Notes: generated by a model not told the origin, from the sequence alone. Counted from the stretch's first letter, positions 8,791 through 17,909 are shown. The stretch: DNA of 64,000 nucleotides from Acidimicrobiaceae bacterium (GCA_905182565.1 CAJJCB010000023.1:29015-93014); one strand, 5' to 3'. Program-made: numbers and translations.

Positions 8791-8879
8791 TAAATTTTTT
8801 TATAGGTGTAAGTGACTCAGTGGATGAGATCGCCTACTGGAAGTACGATGGTCCTTGACGTCTAAGAAAATTGGTTTCA

Positions 8880-9395
8880 ATGAAGGGAAAATGGGCTGCA
8901 GGCATTGAGCCTCGAAATTTTGCCTGGGTGATGAAAGATCAACTCGCCGTATGTGAACGACCGGGTGGATACGGCGCCAATCACCGCCGCGTTCGACGTC
9001 AAGAAGAGATTATTTGGCTGAGACAGCAGGGATTCGATATTGTCTTTTCCTTAATACCGGGTTCCCATAATTTGAATAACTACAGAGAATTAGGATTACC
9101 TTTCGCACACCGTCCATGGCCCCAGCGTGAACAATTGCAAACTTTCTTAGAAACTATTTATGGTGAGATGGACACGTTGCTGCATCGCGAAAAGAAAGTA
9201 ATCATTCACGCTGAGGAACTAAGCGAACGGGTTTGCGGCATTGTTGCTGGGTATTTACTATACGCCCGGCTTGTTTCTACTGGTCCTCAGGCTTTAGCAA
9301 TGGTTGAGCGCATTTTTCAGCGACATTTAGGGCCTTTCGGTCGCGAACTTGTTGAAATAAGCCTCGCTATTGAACAACCTCGTGTAGCAGACTGA
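8880..9395 (+). CDS. phosphatase-fold protein lacking the catalytic cysteine
   Basis: 171 residues resembling tyrosine/dual-specificity phosphatases in overall pattern: GFDIVFSLIPGSHNLNNYRE corresponds to the segment ahead of the general-acid loop, and VIIHAEELSERVCGIVAGYL occupies the P-loop position. The canonical HC-x5-R is here HA-x5-R, so the arginine is kept but the nucleophilic cysteine is alanine, and no clear general-acid Asp is seen. A binding or regulatory role is therefore more likely than catalysis. ATG 8880 is chosen over TTG 8871. It lies between hpt and folB, 4 bp before the latter, so cotranscription is likely. Family assignment is by motif only. Confidence 0.6.
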   Translation: MKGKWAAGIEPRNFAWVMKDQLAVCERPGGYGANHRRVRRQEEIIWLRQQGFDIVFSLIPGSHNLNNYRELGLPFAHRPWPQREQLQTFLETIYGEMDTLLHREKKVIIHAEELSERVCGIVAGYLLYARLVSTGPQALAMVERIFQRHLGPFGRELVEISLAIEQPRVAD

Positions 9396-9399
9396 ATAG

Positions 9400-9780
9400 A
9401 TGAGCAAGTCTTCAGTACCAAAAGATTTTATTCAACTTCGTGGGCTAAGAGTCACTTGCATAGTTGGCGTCTTGGCAGAAGAGCGAGAGCGAGAGCAACC
9501 GTTAGAAATAGATATAGATCTTCGAGCTGATTTAGAACCGGCTGGGGTGAGTGATCGATTAGATGACACGATCAATTATGGAACTGTCGGAGAACTAGCA
9601 GCCGAAATTTGTTTGCGAGAGAAGGCTCAATTACTAGAGCGATTGGCCAACGTCATCGCAACGGAAATTTTGTCTCTCGAAGGGGTTCACGAAGTAACAA
9701 TATCGATTAGGAAGTTACGGCCACCGGTGCCTGTAGATCTTCATACGTGTGGAGTGCAGATTACCCGGTCTTCCATATGA
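9400..9780 (+). CDS. folB: dihydroneopterin aldolase
   Basis: Splits 7,8-dihydroneopterin to 6-hydroxymethyl-dihydropterin and glycolaldehyde in folate synthesis. 126 residues, usual for the family. Motifs: IQLRGLRVTCIVGVLAEERE at the N-terminus (pterin-binding Glu of the VGVLxEER type), DTINYGTVGELA in the middle, VTISIRKLRPPVPVDLHTCG at the end (catalytic Lys within IRKL). Its TGA overlaps the ATG of folK by 4 bp, a classical folB-folK coupling. Confidence 0.93.
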   Translation: MSKSSVPKDFIQLRGLRVTCIVGVLAEEREREQPLEIDIDLRADLEPAGVSDRLDDTINYGTVGELAAEICLREKAQLLERLANVIATEILSLEGVHEVTISIRKLRPPVPVDLHTCGVQITRSSI

Positions 9781-10238
9781 GCAAAGAAATAATTAGATGT
9801 TTCATAGGTCTTGGATCAAATATAGGAGACCGAAAATCTTTCCTAGAAAAGGCTGTAGCAACGATCGCTGACATCGTGAATGTCTCTAGTTTGTACGAAA
9901 CAGCGCCAATTGGTGGACCGGAACAAGAACCATTCCTGAACATGGTGGTTGAGTTACAAACGTTTTTAGGTCCCTATGAAGTTCTTGAACTTTGTAGGAA
10001 GCTAGAAGCTCATGCAGACCGAGAGAGAACTATTCGATGGGGACCGAGGACTCTTGATGCGGATGTGCTTCTATACGGAAATTTAGTCCTTGACGATCTA
10101 GAACTGACTCTGCCGCATCCGCGTATGTGGAACCGTGCTTTTGTTATGTATCCCCTCGCAGAATTAGCGCCAGATCTTCTTCCTGAGGACTGGGAGGTTT
10201 CGGTTATCGGTCAGGAAGTAAAATTGATTGAGAATTGA
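9777..10238 (+). CDS. folK: 2-amino-4-hydroxy-6-hydroxymethyldihydropteridine pyrophosphokinase
   Basis: Transfers pyrophosphate from ATP to hydroxymethyl-dihydropterin. 153 residues. It shows the opening FIGLGSNIGDRKSFLEKAV, the pterin-binding YETAPIGGPEQEPFLNMV, and the signature RWGPRTLDADVLLYG with the two metal-binding Asp residues. ATG 9777 overlaps the folB stop (ATGA); a longer frame from 9747 exists but adds residues foreign to the family. The following enzyme of the pathway, folP, lies 5.6 kb away on the other strand. Confidence 0.94.
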   Translation: MSKEIIRCFIGLGSNIGDRKSFLEKAVATIADIVNVSSLYETAPIGGPEQEPFLNMVVELQTFLGPYEVLELCRKLEAHADRERTIRWGPRTLDADVLLYGNLVLDDLELTLPHPRMWNRAFVMYPLAELAPDLLPEDWEVSVIGQEVKLIEN

Positions 10239-10351
10239 GTGGGAAAATAAATTTTTGAAATACCAAGTTGCATTATCGACGAGGCAAAGGCACGATCTTA
10301 AGTGAGGCAGCGCACGCTTAGCGGCATGCTGACCTTAGAAAAGGACTTGCT

Positions 10352-11149
10352 ATGCTTTTGGTGATCGACGCAGGCAACACTCAGATGATGGTTGGCCTGT
10401 ACGACCCGGCTCCTGTCGACGAACCGCAAACAGCCTCGAGTGGTTTGCTAGGGCATTGGCGAATGGCGACCAGTCCTGATCGCACCGAAGATGAAATAGG
10501 GCTAGCAATAGCTGGGTTCACCGCAGAGATAGGAATTGAGCTCGAAAACGATGTGACAGGCTTGGCTATTTCATCAGGGGTCCCATCGGTTACTGCATCT
10601 CTTCGTCGTTTTGCTGAACGTTACTTAGATGTCTCCCCCGTAGTTCTTGGACCTGGAGTGAAATCAGGAATGCCGATTCGATATGAGGATCCGCGATCTG
10701 TTGGTGCAGACCGAATTGCCAACGCAGTAGCGGCGCTCGAACTATATGGAGCGAGCAGCGTTGTCGTAGACTTTGGAACAGCTACCACCTTTGACGTTAT
10801 CGATTCCACAGGAGCGTATTTAGGTGGAGCGATCCTACCTGGATTAGAGATAAGTCTAGAAGCACTATTCGGTCGGGCAGCGTTGCTACGAGAAGTTGAC
10901 TTAACGGAACCTAAAGGTGTTATTGGCAGAAATACCCATGAATCGATTCAATCAGGAGTGATTTTTGGCAGTGCCTGTCTTGTAGACGGGATGATCGACC
11001 GTATTGAAGAGGAAATCGGTGACGTTACAGTCATTGCTACTGGAGGGTATGCGGAACTAATTGCGCCGCATGCGCGAACAGTAGACCATCATGAGCCATG
11101 GTTAACGTTGCATGGCTTGAGACTAGTCCACAACAAAAACGTTCTCTGA
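10352..11149 (+). CDS. coaX: type III pantothenate kinase
   Basis: First step of coenzyme A synthesis. 265 residues of the ASKHA fold: phosphate-1 motif VIDAGNTQMMVGL at the N-terminus, GVKSGMPIRYEDPRSVGADR in the middle (pantothenate/monovalent-cation region), VVDFGTATTFDVID as phosphate-2, and VIATGGYAELIAPHA as the adenosine region. A good ribosome site (AAAGGA) precedes the ATG. It lies 6 bp upstream of lysS, an arrangement common in Actinobacteria and Firmicutes. Confidence 0.94.
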   Translation: MLLVIDAGNTQMMVGLYDPAPVDEPQTASSGLLGHWRMATSPDRTEDEIGLAIAGFTAEIGIELENDVTGLAISSGVPSVTASLRRFAERYLDVSPVVLGPGVKSGMPIRYEDPRSVGADRIANAVAALELYGASSVVVDFGTATTFDVIDSTGAYLGGAILPGLEISLEALFGRAALLREVDLTEPKGVIGRNTHESIQSGVIFGSACLVDGMIDRIEEEIGDVTVIATGGYAELIAPHARTVDHHEPWLTLHGLRLVHNKNVL

Positions 11150-11155
11150 GGAACT

Positions 11156-12559
11156 ATGACCCCGATTCCATATCGATTTGACCCTGACGCTAAGGTAAAT
11201 GACCTAGTTGAGGAATTTCAGGACTTAGAGCCAGGAACCGAAACTGACCGTGTTGTCACAGTCGCTGGCAGGCTTATGTTGCGCCGGGTTCAGGGGAAAT
11301 TGGCGTTTGGGACCTTAGACGATGCTTCATCTCGAATTCAACTCTTCGCACCATCTAAAAGCACCCCAGAATTCGATAGTTTTTGCAGCCTGAATTTGGG
11401 TGACTGGATCGGGATTACCGGTGTGATAATGACCACACGAAGAGGTGAGTTAAGTATTCGAGTTGATAAATGGGTGCGACTCGCAGAAGCGCGCCGCCCG
11501 TTCCCAGATAAGTGGCATGGGATAACTGATACCGACACCAGGTACCGACAGAGATATGTTGATTTGTGGGTAACCCCTGAAGCTCGCAAAGCCTTCATGA
11601 TAAGAAGCAAGATGATGTCGTTGACTAGACGTTTTCTCGAAGAACGTGGATTTATAGAAGTAGAAACTCCTATTTTTCATCCGATACCAGGTGGCGCTAA
11701 TGCTCGACCTTTCACCACTCATCACAATGCGTTAGACCTCGAGCTCTATATGCGAGTGGCTCCCGAACTTTATTTAAAGCGCTTAACAGTCGCTGGGTTT
11801 GACAAGGTTTTCGAACTAGGAAGGGTCTTTCGCAACGAGGGTGTATCGACTAGGCACAACCCCGAATTTTCTATGCTTGAGCTTTATCAGGCCTATGCCG
11901 ACTACGAAGACATCATGGATCTCGTAGAAGAATTAGTCGAGTACTTAGCAATTGAGCTAACCGGTTCAACTGTTCTGCACTTCGGTGATCAGCCACTAGA
12001 TGTAGCGCGCCCTTGGAGGCGAGCCTCCATGATCGACCTTATTGAAGAAGCCACTGGAGAAACCCTCTCAGTGGAAATGCCAATTGACGAAATTCGTAAA
12101 GTCGCCGATAAATATGGAGTTCCATATAGGGAAAGTTATGGAGTTGGAAAATTAGTATTAGAGATATACGAAAAAACCACTGAAGCAAATCTGTGGGGTC
12201 CGATTTATGTAACCGAACATCCATCTGAGGTTTCGCCATTAGCGCGTGACCACAGGGACAAACCGGGAGTAACCGAACGCTTTGAAGCAATTCTTGCTGG
12301 ACGCGAATTATGCAATGCCTTTAGCGAATTAACGGACCCCGAAGAGCAACGTAGGCGTTTCGAAGCACAAGCCGCACAAAAAGCTGATGGTGATGACGAG
12401 GCTATGACCGTAGATGAGGATTATCTCAGGGCATTAGAGTACGGCATGCCACCAACAGGTGGACTAGGCATTGGTATGGATCGCTTAGCAATGCTATTGA
12501 CAGGTGTCGGAACCATTAGAGACGTAGTCTTATTTCCTACTCTGCGACCAGAAAAATAG
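11156..12559 (+). CDS. lysS: lysyl-tRNA synthetase, class II
   Basis: Charges tRNA-Lys. 467 residues: N-terminal OB-fold anticodon domain (about 40-140, VTVAGRLMLRRVQGKLAFG), then the class II core with motif 1 around FLEERGFIEVETPIFHPIPG, motif 2 RVFRNEGVSTRHNPEFSMLE, and motif 3 GLGIGMDRLAMLLTG near the C-terminus. Slightly shorter than the common 490-510 residues, with a compact N-terminus. GAGG ribosome site just ahead of the ATG; probably cotranscribed with coaX. Confidence 0.96.
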   Translation: MTPIPYRFDPDAKVNDLVEEFQDLEPGTETDRVVTVAGRLMLRRVQGKLAFGTLDDASSRIQLFAPSKSTPEFDSFCSLNLGDWIGITGVIMTTRRGELSIRVDKWVRLAEARRPFPDKWHGITDTDTRYRQRYVDLWVTPEARKAFMIRSKMMSLTRRFLEERGFIEVETPIFHPIPGGANARPFTTHHNALDLELYMRVAPELYLKRLTVAGFDKVFELGRVFRNEGVSTRHNPEFSMLELYQAYADYEDIMDLVEELVEYLAIELTGSTVLHFGDQPLDVARPWRRASMIDLIEEATGETLSVEMPIDEIRKVADKYGVPYRESYGVGKLVLEIYEKTTEANLWGPIYVTEHPSEVSPLARDHRDKPGVTERFEAILAGRELCNAFSELTDPEEQRRRFEAQAAQKADGDDEAMTVDEDYLRALEYGMPPTGGLGIGMDRLAMLLTGVGTIRDVVLFPTLRPEK

Positions 12560-12572
12560 AAACTGTGTTTAT

Positions 12573-13223
12573 CTAGTTCGTATCTGGAGTTTGATCTTCG
12601 CGAGCAATGAACAAACCATCGGCATCCATAAAAGTTTTATTTGATTCTTGGCCCGTAGCTTTTAAAAATATTTTTCTCCCCTCAATTTTATCGACCCATG
12701 CTCGAAACCTCAGATCAACATTAAGTGGAGCTGGGGCCCGATAGTTCACATTGAGATAGGCCGTAAAAGCTTGCCTCCCTCGCATCCGATTCAATGCCCC
12801 CATCACTTCATCAACGATGAGCGCTTGGATACCTCCATGCACCCGCTCTGGCGGCCCGGCGAACATAGGGTCCACCGAAGTGAAAGCCATAACGCTGTCA
12901 TCACTTTCTTTGAAAAACTTTAAGCCAATAGAAGAAGGATGGAAGACCCCCCCAGCAATAGAGAACGGATCGAACTCAATTTCATCTCCTGGGCTTAGAT
13001 CTAATGGAGTGTGCTTTCCATTATAAATCGCTGCCAGATGGGGACGCGTCATCATGTCATCAAGCTTGTCTCTTTGACTACCGGCTACAAATCGATCCAC
13101 TAATTTGTCGAGAACAGCAGCGATTTCATTAATTTCTTCGTCTCCGAGACGAGTCCCAGCTAGACAACGATTGAGCCGTCTACTTGCACCTGCAGCCGTA
13201 GCTAGGGCATCCCAGTTGTTCAT
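12573..13223 (-). CDS. PaaI-type hotdog thioesterase
   Basis: 216 residues. The N-terminal third is helical and unfamiliar; the C-terminal part is a hotdog domain with VHGGIQALIVDEVMGALN, the catalytic-helix pattern of PaaI-like thioesterases, and TAYLNVNYRAPAPLNVDLRF, the following strand pair. It probably hydrolyses an acyl-CoA, perhaps connected with the acyl-CoA dehydrogenase that starts divergently 81 bp away. It is convergent with lysS with 13 bp between stops. Substrate unknown. Confidence 0.78.
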   Translation of the reverse strand: MNNWDALATAAGASRRLNRCLAGTRLGDEEINEIAAVLDKLVDRFVAGSQRDKLDDMMTRPHLAAIYNGKHTPLDLSPGDEIEFDPFSIAGGVFHPSSIGLKFFKESDDSVMAFTSVDPMFAGPPERVHGGIQALIVDEVMGALNRMRGRQAFTAYLNVNYRAPAPLNVDLRFRAWVDKIEGRKIFLKATGQESNKTFMDADGLFIAREDQTPDTN

Positions 13224-13304
13224 ACAAACGAACGTTAGCCAGATCTTGGTGGATTGACCTCGATTCGACTAGTCGAGACGCTGGAAAAACGGTACGGTCA
13301 GGCT

Positions 13305-14456
13305 ATGCGTCGTACCATTTTTAATGAAGAACACGAAATGTTTCGTTCATCTGTCCGAGCTTTCATGGAGAAGGAAATAGTTCCAAATCACGAACAATGG
13401 GAAAAAGACGGACAAGTTGACAAGGCAATGTTTAGAAAGGCCGGCTCGCTAGGCCTTTTGGGAATGGCGGTTCCAGAAGTACATGGCGGTGGAGGAATGG
13501 AAGATTTCAGATACAACGCCGTTATTAATGAAGAAATCCAGCGAGCCGGAGTAATCGGATCTGGAATGTGTATCACGCTTCACAATGACATTTGTTTGCC
13601 GTATTTCCTTAATTACTGCAACGAAGAGCAAGCAGATCGTTGGATGCCTGGGCTAGTGAGTGGCGACCTAATGAGTGCGATAGCTATGACCGAGCCAAGC
13701 ACCGGCTCTGATCTTGCGTCAATAACTACATCAGCTAAACGAGAAGGCGATGGCTATTTAGTTAATGGCGCAAAAACTTTTATCACTAGTGGCATCAACA
13801 GTGATCTTGTCATAACAGCAGTGAAAACTGACCCAAATGAAAAACATAAGGGAATGACGCTAATGGTCTTGGAAAGGGGCATGGGAGGTTTCGAACGAGG
13901 CAGAAACTTAGACAAGTTAGGCATGAAGGCACAAGACACAGCTGAATTGTTCTTTGACAACGTTTTTGTACCAAAAGAAAATGTACTTGGCGGCGAAGGC
14001 GCAGGATTTCTGAACCTGGTTAAGAACCTGCCACAGGAAAGACTTTCGATTGCGATAACAGGAGTGGCTCACGCTCAAGCAGCCTTTGACGGAGCAGTCG
14101 AATACGTTACTGAACGTAAGGTTTTTGATCAGCCAGTTAGCTCTTTTCAAAATACTCGGTTCGAGCTCGCAGAAATGAAGACAGAATTAGATATCGCCTG
14201 GGTCTTTGTCGACCGACAAATAGAGGCGCTCAATATTGGAGAATTAACTGCAGAAGACGCCGCAGAAGCTAAATGGTGGTGCACTGAGATGCAACTCAAA
14301 GTAATTACTAGATGTTTGCAACTATTTGGTGGGTATGGATTTATGAACGAGTACCCCATAGCGCGTGCCTACGCCGATGCAAGAGTTCAAACAATATATG
14401 GTGGAACCACCGAAATAATGAAAGAAATTATTGGACGTCAGGTGGCGGGCCGGTAG
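13305..14456 (+). CDS. acyl-CoA dehydrogenase, long-chain (LCAD)-like
   Basis: FAD enzyme that forms the alpha-beta double bond of acyl-CoA. 383 residues from ATG 13305 (the TTG at 13254 would add an atypical N-terminus). Domains: helical N-terminus; middle beta domain with AMTEPSTGSDLAS; C-terminal helical domain. The late motif is IYGGTTEIMKEIIGRQ, so the Glu used by medium- and short-chain enzymes (YEGT) is Gly. The Glu before Arg in NLPQERLSIA (residue 245) is present instead, the base position of LCAD and isovaleryl-CoA dehydrogenases. Neighbours are acyl-CoA genes on both sides. Confidence 0.9.
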   Translation: MRRTIFNEEHEMFRSSVRAFMEKEIVPNHEQWEKDGQVDKAMFRKAGSLGLLGMAVPEVHGGGGMEDFRYNAVINEEIQRAGVIGSGMCITLHNDICLPYFLNYCNEEQADRWMPGLVSGDLMSAIAMTEPSTGSDLASITTSAKREGDGYLVNGAKTFITSGINSDLVITAVKTDPNEKHKGMTLMVLERGMGGFERGRNLDKLGMKAQDTAELFFDNVFVPKENVLGGEGAGFLNLVKNLPQERLSIAITGVAHAQAAFDGAVEYVTERKVFDQPVSSFQNTRFELAEMKTELDIAWVFVDRQIEALNIGELTAEDAAEAKWWCTEMQLKVITRCLQLFGGYGFMNEYPIARAYADARVQTIYGGTTEIMKEIIGRQVAGR

Positions 14457-14578
14457 AGCTTTTAGTTCTGTTGCTTCTTAGTTGGGCCAAGAAACCTCAC
14501 GAAGTGAGCGAATTATAGCTTAGCTAAAAAGAGGCGCGTCGATATGAACGATGTACAAAGAAGACGGGGAGTCTTTCT

Positions 14579-15862
14579 GTGTCAAGATCAATTAAATCAG
14601 TCGCCGTAATAGGAACTGGAACCATGGGCGCCGGAATAGCTGCCGCAAGTGCTGCGGCTGGTTGTCGGGTTCTGTTGCTCGACATAACTGAAGAAGCAGT
14701 TAATCGTGCATTGAATCAGATCAACGAGGCGGATCTTCATCTGGTCTCGACTGGAACTATTGAAAATGACTTACCCAAAATTTATGACTATGACTGGGTA
14801 TGCGAGGCCATTGTCGAAGATGTGCAAATTAAGAGATCGCTTTTTCTAAAACTTGAAAACCACCGTCGTGAAAACTCCGTAATATCATCTAACACTTCAG
14901 GGATACCACTACGTCAGCTTTCTGACGGTATGCCCGAGAGCTTCTGTAAAGACTTCGCAATAACTCACTTCTTTAATCCAGTAAAAGTCATGAAGCTATT
15001 CGAACTGGTACCAGGCGAAGAGACGGCCCCTGATGTGATTGAGGCCTTTTCACACTTCGGATCTGAGACTCTTCAAAAAGGTGTAGTGCACGCAAAAGAT
15101 ACTGTGAATTTTATTGGGAACCGAATTGGGTGTTTTTTTATATTGTCCGGGTTCCACCTTGCGAAAAAATATTTAAATGATGGAATACGCCAGGAAACAA
15201 TTGATGCAGTCCTTTCGGCTCCAGTGGGGCTACCTCCAACAGGGCTATACGGACTAGTCGACTTGATTGGTTTAGACGTGATGGAATTAGTAGGACGGAA
15301 CTTAGCTACTAATTTGCCGAAAGAAGATAAAGGCCACATATTTACAAGCTTGCCTTCCGTTGAGCAGTCGATGCATGACCGAGGACAGCTCGGCCGTAAA
15401 TCGGGCGGCGGTTTCGCTCGCCAAATAAAACTCGACGACGGTACCCGTGAAAAAGAAGTGTTTGATCTTCTCAGCGAGGAGTGGAGACCTGCAGATACGT
15501 CAGAAGAGGTCGGGTTGTCTGCTGACTTAGGAAAGATTTTGTTCCAAGATAGTTTGCTCGGGCAGTTAGCTTGGGAAATTTTTGGTGGGACCTTGCTGTA
15601 CGCAGCTGATCTAGTTCCTGAAATCGCTGATGATATTGTGAATGTAGATAACGCCATTAAGTGGGGGTTTAATTGGATCTATGGTCCTTTCGAGATGCTT
15701 GACTACCTTGGCCCAGAGCGAGTGATTGCAAGACTCGAAAGTGAGAATACGTCGCTTCCCAGGATGCTTTTGGCGCTTAAAGAATCTGGTGGTGAAAATT
15801 TTTATGACCACTCTACGAATTCATATTTGAGTGCAGAAGGAAATTATGTGCCGATTCAATAA
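14579..15862 (+). CDS. 3-hydroxyacyl-CoA dehydrogenase, FadN-like without crotonase domain
   Basis: Oxidises 3-hydroxyacyl-CoA to 3-ketoacyl-CoA with NAD. 427 residues: Rossmann N-domain (VAVIGTGTMGAGIAAASAAA; SNTSGIP; catalytic His in ITHFFNPVKVMKLFELV), a first 3HCDH C-domain (about 180-285), and a second copy (about 345-420, IADDIVNVDNAIKWGFNWIY). This order matches the first half of FadN-type bifunctional enzymes, but the enoyl-CoA hydratase half is absent; the gene stops cleanly. GTG start. It lies downstream of the LCAD-like gene in the same direction, 122 bp apart. Confidence 0.85.
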   Translation: MSRSIKSVAVIGTGTMGAGIAAASAAAGCRVLLLDITEEAVNRALNQINEADLHLVSTGTIENDLPKIYDYDWVCEAIVEDVQIKRSLFLKLENHRRENSVISSNTSGIPLRQLSDGMPESFCKDFAITHFFNPVKVMKLFELVPGEETAPDVIEAFSHFGSETLQKGVVHAKDTVNFIGNRIGCFFILSGFHLAKKYLNDGIRQETIDAVLSAPVGLPPTGLYGLVDLIGLDVMELVGRNLATNLPKEDKGHIFTSLPSVEQSMHDRGQLGRKSGGGFARQIKLDDGTREKEVFDLLSEEWRPADTSEEVGLSADLGKILFQDSLLGQLAWEIFGGTLLYAADLVPEIADDIVNVDNAIKWGFNWIYGPFEMLDYLGPERVIARLESENTSLPRMLLALKESGGENFYDHSTNSYLSAEGNYVPIQ

Positions 15863-15879
15863 GTGCAGATTCAGTACTC

Positions 15880-16743
15880 TTAGGTAATCGGCCTTCTGAC
15901 TATTGCATCGGTTACAGCGACTACATCGCGCATCTCAAATGCATCGTGAACGCGAACAACGTCTACACCTGCACAGATTGCTTGAGCGACTGTAGCTGCA
16001 GTTCCGAAACGTCTTTCGCTTACTTTATTGCCCAGAATTGTTCCAATAGAGGACTTTCTTGAGGTCCCAATAAGTAAGGGAAGGTTCAAGGCCCAGAACT
16101 CAGGCAACCGCTGAAGTAACTCTAAATTCTGGCGAACTGACCAACCGAAACCAAATCCCGGGTCGAAAATTAGATTCCCTTTGTCAACATGGGCATCATC
16201 ACAAATTTGCAGGGTCTTTTCCAGACCTTTAACTACATCAGCTACTACATCGAAATGTTTTCGGTCCCGTTGGTTATGCATGATGACTGCTGGGACCATC
16301 TTTTCTGCAACCAAGCTCGCCATTTCTGGATCAAGTTGGAAACCCGATATGTCATTTATGATGTTTGCGCCTGCATAAATAGCCTGTTCAGCGACGCTTG
16401 CCCAGGTCGTGTCCACCGAAATGGGCACAGAGGTCTGATTCCTGATTGCCTCGATGATTGTTACGACGTTTTCTATTTCTACCTGGATCGGTATTACCGA
16501 AGCTCCGGGACGCGAAGAAGCTCCTCCGACGTCGATTACATCAACGCCGGCGAGTTCAAAAGACTTAGCCAAAGCTACTGCATCATCCAGACGGTTTTTT
16601 AGGCCGTCGCCGGAGAATGAATCTTCAGTTGCGTTGATAATTCCCATAACAAAAGTTTTCGTTCCCCAAGCCCATTTAACGGAGTTAGGCAGAAATAAGT
16701 GTGGGTTTTGGTACTGACGTTGTAGTGGCCAGATCGAAGTCAC
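15880..16743 (-). CDS. folP: dihydropteroate synthase
   Basis: Joins pABA to hydroxymethyl-dihydropterin pyrophosphate. 287 residues: FVMGIINATEDSFSGDG is the first signature (usual N-x-T-P-DSFS, here Glu in place of Pro), VIDVGGASSRPGA the second (usual GGESTRPGA, here Ala for Glu), then ISVDTTWASVAEQAI, NIINDISGF, IFDPGFGFG and GTSRKSSIG. The phosphate- and pterin-binding residues otherwise remain, so an active enzyme is likely. GTG start. Separated from folB-folK and paired with the downstream polyprenyl synthase gene, 14 bp away. Confidence 0.88.
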   Translation of the reverse strand: MTSIWPLQRQYQNPHLFLPNSVKWAWGTKTFVMGIINATEDSFSGDGLKNRLDDAVALAKSFELAGVDVIDVGGASSRPGASVIPIQVEIENVVTIIEAIRNQTSVPISVDTTWASVAEQAIYAGANIINDISGFQLDPEMASLVAEKMVPAVIMHNQRDRKHFDVVADVVKGLEKTLQICDDAHVDKGNLIFDPGFGFGWSVRQNLELLQRLPEFWALNLPLLIGTSRKSSIGTILGNKVSERRFGTAATVAQAICAGVDVVRVHDAFEMRDVVAVTDAIVRRPIT

Positions 16744-16757
16744 TGGATTTTCGCTAA

Positions 16758-17750
16758 CTAGCGATCCAACGCGGAAAGGAGATTAGCTGCAGCTGAACGT
16801 AGGCCAAGAGTGCCAATTGTGGTCGGAAACCCTGCGATAGCTTCAATAGCTTCCTGAGCATATCCTCTAGCTGTTTCGATTGAGGTTGCGATTTCTTTTC
16901 CGTTTACGACTAACGAACGGGCGAAATCTCGTTCTTCTGTGCTCAGCGGTGCTCCTAGCAGTTCTCTGACAGGATCATTTGCCTTAATCATTCTGATAAC
17001 AGGCAAGGTATAAACCCCTTCGCGTAAATCATTGCCTGATGGTTTACCTAATTCTTCATCGGTCGCAACCAAATCTAGGATGTCATCAACTATCTGAAAT
17101 GCCATCCCGTAGGCATACCCGTATTGAGTCAGTTGTTCTACGGCGGTGCGCTCACATCCTGCGACTAGCGCGCCGATCCGACACGAAGTGGCAAACAAGG
17201 CAGCAGTTTTGCCACCAATAGCTTCTAAATATCCGCTTTCACTGCGCTCTACATCATAGATCAGTTGAAGTTCCCTAACCTGACCTTCACATAGATGACC
17301 AATAGTGGCAGCTAAAAGCTCAGCCACTTCGGTTCCCAAAGATGCCGCTAATTCTGATGCTTTTGCGAGAAGGAAGTCACCAGCCAGAATTGCAACAAGA
17401 TTTCCCCAACGGTTATTGACTGCTTCAATCCCGCGTCGGGTTTCTGCTTCGTCCATCACGTCGTCATGATAAAGAGAACCAAGATGCACGAGTTCAACGG
17501 CTACGCCACCTCTAATCATTTCTTCGGTGACAACATTTTCACCTGCCCCATCGTTGTTATGAGACAGCGATGCTGCAATTACCATTGCGGGCCGAAGACG
17601 TTTTCCGCCAGCCGGAATGAGATGGGACGCAACTTCAGTAAGGAAATCATCCTGTGTAGTGGCGGCGTCGCGTAAGGACGCCTCAACTCGTTGAAGATCG
17701 CCTGTTGAATTTGGTCTGTGTTGGAGGGGACTCAGAGAAGTCACTCTCAC
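16758..17750 (-). CDS. polyprenyl diphosphate synthase (trans-type, long chain)
   Basis: Extends allylic diphosphates with isopentenyl diphosphate, most likely for the menaquinone side chain. 330 residues. First Asp-rich motif LYHDDVMDEAETRRG, second VDDILDLVATDEELGKP, plus GGKRLRPAMVIA near the N-terminus and GKTAALFATSCRIGA. Small residues ahead of the first Asp motif suggest a long product, but chain length cannot be read reliably. GTG start. It precedes folP on the same strand and is divergent from clpC, with 159 bp between start codons. Confidence 0.9.
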   Translation of the reverse strand: MRVTSLSPLQHRPNSTGDLQRVEASLRDAATTQDDFLTEVASHLIPAGGKRLRPAMVIAASLSHNNDGAGENVVTEEMIRGGVAVELVHLGSLYHDDVMDEAETRRGIEAVNNRWGNLVAILAGDFLLAKASELAASLGTEVAELLAATIGHLCEGQVRELQLIYDVERSESGYLEAIGGKTAALFATSCRIGALVAGCERTAVEQLTQYGYAYGMAFQIVDDILDLVATDEELGKPSGNDLREGVYTLPVIRMIKANDPVRELLGAPLSTEERDFARSLVVNGKEIATSIETARGYAQEAIEAIAGFPTTIGTLGLRSAAANLLSALDR

Positions 17751-17909
17751 AATCTAAACGACTTCGGAGTTCTGGGCGAAACGAGAGCCAACCTTTCGTG
17801 AATAATCCTCATATAGATAGTCATCTATTGTGAGACCAAGCGGTTGCCGTGGTTAGACTCAACTTCGTGTCCCATTCCCGGGGGCGCCATCAATTTCGCT
17901 GGAGGATCT

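Noticed and set aside
14457..14578. Short hairpin CTCAC-GAA-GTGAG downstream of the acyl-CoA dehydrogenase
   Set aside because: Five-base stem without a T run; too weak to call a terminator.
15073..15657. Minus-strand frame of 194 codons inside the 3-hydroxyacyl-CoA dehydrogenase gene
   Set aside because: Shadow of a well-supported gene; no recognisable motif or ribosome site.
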